Shown here piece by piece: positions 5,924 through 10,773 of a DNA stretch of 10,773 bases. The stretch is from Pseudanabaenaceae cyanobacterium MP8IB2.15 (GTDB taxonomy: Bacteria; Cyanobacteriota; Cyanobacteriia; Pseudanabaenales; Pseudanabaenaceae): contig JARCMB010000004.1 in assembly GCA_030248825.1 (NCBI GenBank), positions 1 to 10,773 on the forward strand, given 5' to 3'. The translations under genes and the position numbers were made by a program. The notes beneath the pieces are model-generated. The model made no database searches, had not been told where the DNA came from, and saw nothing but the letters and a program-made list of their open reading frames with translations. Numbering within the stretch: the first letter of the stretch is position 1; each line of letters starts with the position of its first letter.

Positions 5924-7239
5924 TACTGTTTGACCATACCTTCGTAGCGTTGAGAAATCACGTAAGTCTGAATCTGTTTCGATGTTTCGATCGCCACACC
6001 GACAAGGATCAGCAAAGAAGTAGCACCGATCCCACTGAATGTAGTTACTCCAGTCGCTCGTTCGATCGCTGTAGGCACAATCGCAATTGCCCCCAAAAAG
6101 ATCGCACCGAGAAATGTGAGACGATTCAGCACTCCACTAATATAAGTAGAAGTGGCAGTACCGGGGCGGATACCAGGAATACTGGAACCCATTTTCTTCA
6201 AGTTTTGCGACAGATCGACAGGATTGACTATCAGAGAAGAGAAGAAAAAGCTAAATCCCACGATCAGAAATAAGTACAAAGCCACATATCCCCATGAATT
6301 TGGCGATAAGAAGTTGGCAATTTGCACCAAAACTTGATTATTCGAGAACTGACCGATCGAAGCTGGCACGATCAAAACCGAAGAAGCAAAAATGATCGGC
6401 ATCACGCCACCCTGATTTAGGCGTAAGGGCAGGTAACTCTTTTGCTCTTGAAACATTTTGCGCCCAACTTGACGACGCGCTGAAATGATTGGGATGCGCC
6501 GTGTACCTTCTTGGACAAACACAATCCCGACAATCATCACCAGAAATATCAACATCAGCAGCAACACACCACCAACTCTCGAACTATCTTGCTGGGCTAA
6601 AGCGATCGTATTACCAAGCGATCGAGGCAATCCTGCGACAATACTGATGAAAATCAGCAGAGATGCACCGTTCCCAACACCTTTCTCCGTGACTAATTCA
6701 CCTGCCCACATCACAAACATTGAGCCAGCAGAAAGAGCCAACATACATTCGATCGCAAACATCGGCCCAGGATTGACGACGGCAAGCGTACCTTGGTATG
6801 CCACACTCTGAACCCAGATCGAAATCCCCAGACTTTGTAACAAAGCCCATCCCAAAGCCACATATCTGGTGTATTGCGAAATCTTGCGTCTACCAGCTTC
6901 GCCTTCATTTTTTTGCAGGTTTTCTAAAGATGGCAGAGCTGCCGTCATCAACTGCATGATGATCGAAGCATTAATGTATGGCAAAATTCCTAGGGCAAAA
7001 ATTCCGAGAGTTGAAAATCCACCACCAGAAAAAATGTCGAGGAAACTAATTACCTGATTACCTTTGACAGCTTCAGTAAATATCGTTCGATCGATTCCAG
7101 GCAATGGTAGAAAAATTCCTAACCGCACCAAAATCAAAATTCCAATCGTAATTAGCAGACGACCACGTAAGCCACTAGCTTGAGCCATCTGCATAAATGT
7201 TTCTTGAGCTGTAGGTGCTTTGCCTCTACTGCTTTCCAT
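5923..7239 (-). CDS. secY: Preprotein translocase subunit SecY
   Basis: SecY is the channel of the Sec translocon; in cyanobacteria it serves the plasma membrane and thylakoids. The 438-residue protein shows the expected ten hydrophobic helices and familiar signatures: LGIFLPLPGID in the first segment, FSTLGIFALGILPYINASIIMQ around the plug and second helix, NGASLLIFISI, the cytoplasmic loop EGTRRIPI with SARRQVGRK, LRLNQGGVMPIIFASS, and DLSQNLKKMGSSIPGIRPGT in the last large loop. ATG 7239 is preceded by GAGGTAGG at a normal distance. The 63-base gap to rplO is AT-rich and might hold a secondary promoter. The gene overlaps adk by one base. Confidence 0.97.
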   Translation of the reverse strand: MESSRGKAPTAQETFMQMAQASGLRGRLLITIGILILVRLGIFLPLPGIDRTIFTEAVKGNQVISFLDIFSGGGFSTLGIFALGILPYINASIIMQLMTAALPSLENLQKNEGEAGRRKISQYTRYVALGWALLQSLGISIWVQSVAYQGTLAVVNPGPMFAIECMLALSAGSMFVMWAGELVTEKGVGNGASLLIFISIVAGLPRSLGNTIALAQQDSSRVGGVLLLMLIFLVMIVGIVFVQEGTRRIPIISARRQVGRKMFQEQKSYLPLRLNQGGVMPIIFASSVLIVPASIGQFSNNQVLVQIANFLSPNSWGYVALYLFLIVGFSFFFSSLIVNPVDLSQNLKKMGSSIPGIRPGTATSTYISGVLNRLTFLGAIFLGAIAIVPTAIERATGVTTFSGIGATSLLILVGVAIETSKQIQTYVISQRYEGMVKQ

Positions 7240-7302
7240 CGCCTACCTCTGTTTTTATCAAGATTCTATTATTAATTTACTAATATTCTACTTGAGGTAA
7301 AG

Positions 7303-7749
7303 CTAGGAATCAGCAACACATGTACCACCCGCAGCTTCAATCTTAGCCTTAGCTCCAGATGTGAAAGAGTGGGCATGAACTGTCAGAGCTACACTCAAAT
7401 CACCGCGACCTAACACTCTCAACTTACCATCGTTTTGAGTAATAATACCAGCACCCATTAGTGATGCTAGCGTTACTTCAGTCCCAGCAGGCAATTGACT
7501 AAGAGTATCGACGTTGATGATTGTGAAATGCTTGGGATTAACGACAGTAAAGTGCTTTAACTTAGGAACGCGACGATAAAGAGGAATTTGACCGCCTTCA
7601 AAACCAGGTCTAGTGGGTCTGCCTGAACGTGATTTTTGACCACGCATTCCAAAGCCACCACTTGCTCCCTGACCAGCAGCGATACCACGCCCAATCCGAC
7701 GCTTACGATGTCTTGAACCTGCCTGAGGTTGTAAATCTTCTATTTTCAT
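7303..7749 (-). CDS. rplO: 50S ribosomal protein L15
   Basis: L15 is a late-assembling 50S protein that binds 23S rRNA. At 148 residues it has the usual length. The Gly/Arg-rich extended N-terminus (SRHRKRRIGRGIAAGQG, then GQKSRSGRPTRPGFEGGQ) is followed by PLYRRVPKLKHF and the globular domain ending VHAHSFTSGAKAKIEAAGG. It lies directly after rpsE: rpmD (L30), which sits between them in many bacteria, is absent from the 53-base gap, as is usual in cyanobacteria. The ATG at 7749 has no obvious Shine-Dalgarno. Confidence 0.97.
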   Translation of the reverse strand: MKIEDLQPQAGSRHRKRRIGRGIAAGQGASGGFGMRGQKSRSGRPTRPGFEGGQIPLYRRVPKLKHFTVVNPKHFTIINVDTLSQLPAGTEVTLASLMGAGIITQNDGKLRVLGRGDLSVALTVHAHSFTSGAKAKIEAAGGTCVADS

Positions 7750-7802
7750 GGCTGTTTCTAGTGGATAGAGTATATTGTGATGGCTGGAATCTAGGATGAG
7801 GA

Positions 7803-8426
7803 TTAACTAAACAGATTCTCTAGAGTGATGCCTCTGGCTTTAGCGACATCCCCAAATGTACGGAGAGCTGAAAGAGCATTAACAGCAGCGCGAGCGTTAT
7901 TGAGAGGGTTTCCAGAACCGAGTTGCTTTGCCAAAATATTCTTGACTCCTGCCAACTCAAGCACAGTTCTTACCGCACCCCCAGCAATTACACCTGTTCC
8001 AGGCGAAGCGGGACGGATCATAACTTTTGCGCCACCACCGACCCCATTACTAGGATGAGGAATTGAATCCGACTTAGTTAAAGGCACTGAAATTAAGTGT
8101 TTCTTACCATCAGCAACACCTTTCTTCACAGCTCCGATCACATCGCTAGCTTTACCAACACCGACACCGACCTGACCTTTTTCATTGCCAACGATCACGA
8201 TCGCTCTAAAGCTAAGCTTTTTACCACCCTTGACCACTTTAGTTACCCGACGGATTTGCACAACCCGTTCTTGCCACTCAGAGTCTTTTTCATTACGATT
8301 GCGCTCAGCTTTTTTCGCGTCATTCCGCTTACCTTTGCGCTTATCATCACGACCTTCAGTATCTGATGCGCCGCTAGGGGTGCCGCTATCACGACTGTTA
8401 CGATTGTCTCTTCTACGTTCTGCCAT
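7803..8426 (-). CDS. rpsE: 30S ribosomal protein S5 with extended N-terminus
   Basis: S5 helps form the mRNA entry site and affects decoding accuracy in the 30S subunit. The core from about residue 49 (EWQERVVQIRRVTKVVKGGKK) carries the N-terminal dsRBD-like domain, then VGVGVGKASDVIGAVKKGV, IPHPSNGVGGGAKVMIRPA, GTGVIAGGAVRTVLELAG and LGSGNPLNNARAA. The total is 207 residues against about 167 in E. coli and, from memory, about 173 in Synechocystis. The surplus is a low-complexity Arg/Asp/Asn/Lys segment (about 1-48). No ATG occurs between the start and the core, and the nearest in-frame GTG (V56) is inside the core, so the extension appears genuine. The start has no visible Shine-Dalgarno and is preceded by a heptamer repeat. 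Confidence 0.96.
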   Translation of the reverse strand: MAERRRDNRNSRDSGTPSGASDTEGRDDKRKGKRNDAKKAERNRNEKDSEWQERVVQIRRVTKVVKGGKKLSFRAIVIVGNEKGQVGVGVGKASDVIGAVKKGVADGKKHLISVPLTKSDSIPHPSNGVGGGAKVMIRPASPGTGVIAGGAVRTVLELAGVKNILAKQLGSGNPLNNARAAVNALSALRTFGDVAKARGITLENLFS

Positions 8427-8430
8427 TTTT

Positions 8431-8458
8431 CAGTTACCAGTTATCAATTATCAGTAAA
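8431..8458. repeat. Degenerate heptanucleotide tandem repeat between rplR and rpsE
   Basis: Four consecutive 7-base units read CAGTTAC, CAGTTAT, CAATTAT and CAGTAAA. They fill most of the 35-base gap and occupy the site where the rpsE ribosome-binding site would be. They resemble the short tandemly repeated heptamers (STRR type) known in cyanobacteria, though the unit is not one of the named classes I can recall. Confidence 0.6.
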
Positions 8459-8461
8459 TTA

Positions 8462-8824
8462 CTAAAAGTCCAGCCCTGCTTCGCGGGCAGCATCTGCTAG
8501 TGCTTGGACACGTCCGTGATAAAGGTTGCCACCGCGATCGAATACGACTTGGGTAATGCCTTTAGCGATCGCCCGTTTTGCCACTAGTTCGCCGACCTTA
8601 GCAGAAGCAGTACAGTTAGCTGTGGTGTCCAATCCCGACTTGATTTCAGAATCGAGCGTGGAAGCCGCAACTAAAGTATGTTGGGCAACATCATCAATAA
8701 TCTGCGCCACAATGTGCTTGTTAGAGCGAAATATTGACAATCTAGGGCGGTCGGGTGTACCTTCCATCTTGCGACGGATGCGTTTATGTCGGCTACGAGT
8801 TGCTTGTTTATGACTGATTTTCAT
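8462..8824 (-). CDS. rplR: 50S ribosomal protein L18
   Basis: L18 binds 5S rRNA and helps place it in the central protuberance of the 50S subunit. The 120-residue protein has the basic N-terminus (RSRHKRIRRKMEGTPDRPRL), SIFRSNKHIVAQIIDD, the VGELVAKRAIAKGI helix and the closing FDRGGNLYHGRVQALADAAREAGL, all typical. Length is normal and the ATG at 8824 gives the expected N-terminus. It lies between rplF and rpsE, 35 bases before the S5 start. Confidence 0.97.
   Translation of the reverse strand: MKISHKQATRSRHKRIRRKMEGTPDRPRLSIFRSNKHIVAQIIDDVAQHTLVAASTLDSEIKSGLDTTANCTASAKVGELVAKRAIAKGITQVVFDRGGNLYHGRVQALADAAREAGLDF
8565..8572. repeat. HIP1 octamer GCGATCGC
   Basis: A perfect copy lies inside rplR, where it is read as coding sequence. 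Confidence 0.85.
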
Positions 8825-8918
8825 AGTAGTTTAGCGGTTTGCGATTGATTAATGATTATTTGGTTAGTGTTGGTGGCTAGTTGAATCATTAGACAGTCCC
8901 TACACCTTAGACCCCACC
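8825..8918. other. rplF-rplR intergenic spacer with a weak hairpin
   Basis: This 94-base gap is the longest within the ribosomal cluster here. Eight-base arms TAATGATT (8850-8857) and AATCATTA (8884-8891) could pair around a 26-base loop. They are AT-rich, so any structure would be weak. No gene is seen. Confidence 0.4.
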
Positions 8919-9464
8919 CTATTTCTTACCTGTCTTACCAGCTTTACGACGAACAACTTCGCCAGCATAGCGGATACCTTTACCCTTATAGACTTCAGGT
9001 GGACGCACAGCGCGAATACGTGCAGCAGTATTACCAACCAGTTCCTTGTCAATGCCACTAACAATGACATTAGTGTTGCCTTCTACAGCAAACTGAATAC
9101 CTTGGGGCGGGTCAAACTGTACACCTTCTTTAGCACTGTAACCGACGTTCAGCACCAGCTTCACACCCTGGACAGCGGCACGATAACCGACACCCTGAAT
9201 TTCTAAGCGTCTTTGGAAGCCCGCAGATACGCCTTCGATCATGTTAGCGATCAGCGTTCTAAACAGACCATGTTGCTGTCTGGCAGGACGAGATTCATTG
9301 GCACGATTGACTTGTAACACGTTTTCGGACTGGACGACTTCGACCGTGTTGGGCAAAGTTCGCTTTAGCTCACCTTTAGGCCCTTTAACGATCAAATCTT
9401 GACCATCAATTGCCACAGTGACCTTGGCGGGGATGGGAATTGGTTTCTTACCTATGCGAGACAT
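8919..9464 (-). CDS. rplF: 50S ribosomal protein L6
   Basis: L6 binds the sarcin-ricin region of 23S rRNA near the factor-binding site. The 181-residue protein shows both L6 repeats: MSRIGKKPIPIPAKV and VKGPKGELKR in the first, and FQRRLEIQGVGYRA with VRPPEVYKGKGIRYAGE in the second. It ends in the usual basic tail (RRKAGKTGKK). Length and start agree with the family. It begins 19 bases after the rpsH stop. Confidence 0.98.
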   Translation of the reverse strand: MSRIGKKPIPIPAKVTVAIDGQDLIVKGPKGELKRTLPNTVEVVQSENVLQVNRANESRPARQQHGLFRTLIANMIEGVSAGFQRRLEIQGVGYRAAVQGVKLVLNVGYSAKEGVQFDPPQGIQFAVEGNTNVIVSGIDKELVGNTAARIRAVRPPEVYKGKGIRYAGEVVRRKAGKTGKK

Positions 9465-9483
9465 AACTTTGGACTGGTAATGG

Positions 9484-9885
9484 TTAGTAAATAAAACACA
9501 ACACTTCGCCGCCTACGCCCTGCTTTCTAGCTTCGCGGTCGGTCATGATGCCCTTGGAAGTGGAAATAATGGCAATGCCAATTCCACCCAGAACCCTTGG
9601 TAGTTCTTTATGATTAGAGTAAACACGCAAACCAGGACGACTAACCCGTTTGAGCTTAGTGATGATCGGTTGGCGGGTCTTACCCTGGTATTTCAAGGCT
9701 AGCATCAGTCTGCGATCGATGCCTTCACCCACTTCTTCAAAGTCTGCAATGTAGCCTTCTTGCTTCAGGACACGAGCAATGTTCAACGTCATATTTGTGG
9801 CAGGGATCGCAGTGACCTGATGCCTTGCTAGTGTGGCGTTGCGAATGCGTGTCAGCATGTCGGCGATGGTATCGTTGGTTGCCAT
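9484..9885 (-). CDS. rpsH: 30S ribosomal protein S8
   Basis: S8 is a primary 16S rRNA binder needed early in 30S assembly; in E. coli it also represses the spc operon. The 133-residue protein reads NDTIADMLTRIRNA at the N-terminus and closes with STSKGIMTDREARKQGVGGE, both family signatures. It follows rplE directly: rpsN (S14), found between them in many bacteria, is missing from the 21-base gap. The ATG at 9885 has a good Shine-Dalgarno (AGGAGA, 9891-9896). Confidence 0.98.
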   Translation of the reverse strand: MATNDTIADMLTRIRNATLARHQVTAIPATNMTLNIARVLKQEGYIADFEEVGEGIDRRLMLALKYQGKTRQPIITKLKRVSRPGLRVYSNHKELPRVLGGIGIAIISTSKGIMTDREARKQGVGGEVLCFIY

Positions 9886-9890
9886 CTTTA

Positions 9891-9896
9891 TCTCCT
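9891..9896 (-). promoter_or_regulatory. Shine-Dalgarno of rpsH
   Basis: The minus strand reads AGGAGA five bases before the ATG at 9885. It is notable because most other ribosomal genes in this stretch lack a visible Shine-Dalgarno. Confidence 0.7.
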
Positions 9897-9906
9897 GTTA
9901 TCCCAG

Positions 9907-10452
9907 TTACTGATCTCTAAAGGGCATACCCACTGCTTTAAGCAGGGCACGTCCTTCTTCGTCAGTGTTTGCGGTTGTAATAATTGAAATGTCCAAGCCT
10001 CTGATTTGATCGATTGAGTCATAGCTTACTTCGGGAAAAATGAGTTGCTCGCGCACGCCTAGCGTGTAGTTGCCACGACCATCGAAACTTTTAGGGCTAA
10101 CGCCACGAAAGTCACGGATTCGCGGTAGGGAAAAATTAATCAGACGATCCAAAAAGGCATACATTCGATCGCGTCTAAGCGTGACCATCATGCCTACTGG
10201 CATACCCTGACGAACTTTAAAGCCAGCGATCGCCTTCTTTGCTCTAGTCACAACTGGCTTTTGACCAGTAATTAGGGCAATCTCAATTAGAGATCCTTCG
10301 AGCGATTTAGCATTTGAAGCTGCTTCCCCAAGACCGCGATTGATCACGACCTTGTCAAACTTGGGTACTTGATGGATGTTTGTATACTTAAACTGCTCCA
10401 TCAATTTGGGCACAGTTTCTTTTAGATATGAATCTTTGAATCGATTAGACAT
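9907..10452 (-). CDS. rplE: 50S ribosomal protein L5
   Basis: L5 binds 5S rRNA and contacts the P-site tRNA and the 30S head. The 181-residue protein has the family pattern: VPKFDKVVINRGLGEA, ITGQKPVVTRAKKAIAGFKVR, GMPVGMMVTLRRDRMYAFLDRL, LPRIRDFRGVSPKSFDGRGNY and the C-terminal GLDISIITTANTDEEGRALLKA. Length is normal. The ATG at 10452 has only a weak purine-rich lead (GGAAATAAG). It lies 66 bases after the rplX stop. Confidence 0.98.
   Translation of the reverse strand: MSNRFKDSYLKETVPKLMEQFKYTNIHQVPKFDKVVINRGLGEAASNAKSLEGSLIEIALITGQKPVVTRAKKAIAGFKVRQGMPVGMMVTLRRDRMYAFLDRLINFSLPRIRDFRGVSPKSFDGRGNYTLGVREQLIFPEVSYDSIDQIRGLDISIITTANTDEEGRALLKAVGMPFRDQ
10226..10233. repeat. HIP1 octamer GCGATCGC
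   Basis: A perfect copy lies inside rplE, where it is read as coding sequence. Confidence 0.85.
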
Positions 10453-10518
10453 TTTCTTATTTCCAATAAATTTCCTGGGCTTGGTCAGGAGTTGTAGCCA
10501 CAGTCTTCAAAAGAGCCT

Positions 10519-10773
10519 TCACTCAAGGGTTTCCCCAGTCTTTTTGAGCATCCTGACTTTCTTACCTTCAGTAGTGAAGGTGTGACAAACACGACTAGCA
10601 ACCTTTTCTTTGACGGAGTAAATCATCACTTTGGAACTATGAATTGGAAATTCACGGTTATCAACTTGACCTGATTCTCCTTCTCTCTGGGGCTTGATGT
10701 GTTTGGTCTTAGTATTTACCCCTTCAACAATGACTTGGCTAGTACCTGGAAAAACTTGGAGGATTTTGCCAAC
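10519..10773 (-). CDS. rplX: 50S ribosomal protein L24 (partial, N-terminus outside window)
   Basis: Reading the minus strand from the window edge gives 84 residues ending at a TGA (10519-10521). VGKILQVFPGTSQVIVEGVN is the end of the KOW domain, and TKHIKPQREGESGQ, FPIHSSKVMIYS, KEKVASRV and KVRMLKKTGE are the rest of a cyanobacterial-type L24. L24 starts 50S assembly by binding the 5' part of 23S rRNA. About 30 N-terminal residues, including the GKDKGK motif, lie beyond the window. The position just upstream of rplE is standard. Confidence 0.93.
   Translation of the reverse strand, partial: VGKILQVFPGTSQVIVEGVNTKTKHIKPQREGESGQVDNREFPIHSSKVMIYSVKEKVASRVCHTFTTEGKKVRMLKKTGETLE

Noticed and set aside
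5839..6273. 144-residue plus-strand reading frame over adk and secY
   Set aside because: It is antisense to two certain genes, with a Ser/Arg/Thr-rich shadow composition.
8185..8457. 90-residue reading frame on the plus strand over rpsE
   Set aside because: It is antisense to a certain S5 gene and its composition mirrors the opposite strand; no ribosome-binding site or family resemblance.
1..10773. tRNA, rRNA, CRISPR array, insertion sequence or riboswitch
   Set aside because: No tRNA-like cloverleaf with a CCA-proximal arm, no regularly spaced direct repeats, no transposase frame and no recognised riboswitch core were seen; every gap is under 140 bases.

Overview
The window looks like the chromosome of a cyanobacterium. 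Three perfect HIP1 octamers (GCGATCGC) are present. By eye there are about 29 copies of the core CGATCG, where roughly 2.6 would be expected by chance in 10.8 kb. The ribosomal proteins, IF-1, SecY and acetylglutamate kinase all read as cyanobacterial orthologs, and the ribosomal cluster lacks rpsN and rpmD at their usual places. I cannot name a genus.

The left part (1-5030) is housekeeping and hypothetical genes. A HAD-family phosphatase runs off the left edge on the minus strand and is divergent from a plus-strand AI-2E/PerM-family membrane protein (625-1734). The AI-2E gene converges on a minus-strand pair, argB (acetylglutamate kinase, arginine synthesis) followed 19 nt later by an unrecognised multi-span membrane protein with a charged D-x-P-K repeat at its N-terminus. 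Upstream of these, also on the minus strand, lie a 150-residue conserved-looking protein of unknown role and an EcfT/CbiQ-type transporter membrane subunit without its ATPase or S-component partners.

The right part (5049-10773, all minus strand) is the distal half of the S10-spc ribosomal operon. In transcription order it is rplX (partial), rplE, rpsH, rplF, rplR, rpsE, rplO, secY, adk, infA. It links ribosome assembly (L24, L5, S8, L6, L18, S5, L15), the protein translocation channel (SecY), nucleotide balance (Adk) and initiation (IF-1). secY and adk overlap by one base. After infA the cluster stops at a perfect 36-nt palindrome resembling a terminator. The rpmJ-rpsM-rpsK-rpoA genes that commonly follow infA are absent, and the ecfT gene comes instead.

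No mobile element, CRISPR array, tRNA or rRNA was seen. The longest gene-free stretch is about 136 bases. Points worth a second look: the truncated spc-alpha junction, a long low-complexity N-terminal extension on S5, a TTG start and oligoglycine tail on IF-1, a degenerate heptamer repeat between rplR and rpsE, and a HAD phosphatase that has lost most of the zinc-loop cysteines of GmhB. I found no evidence of a wholly new multi-gene system; most of the window is ordinary core genome.
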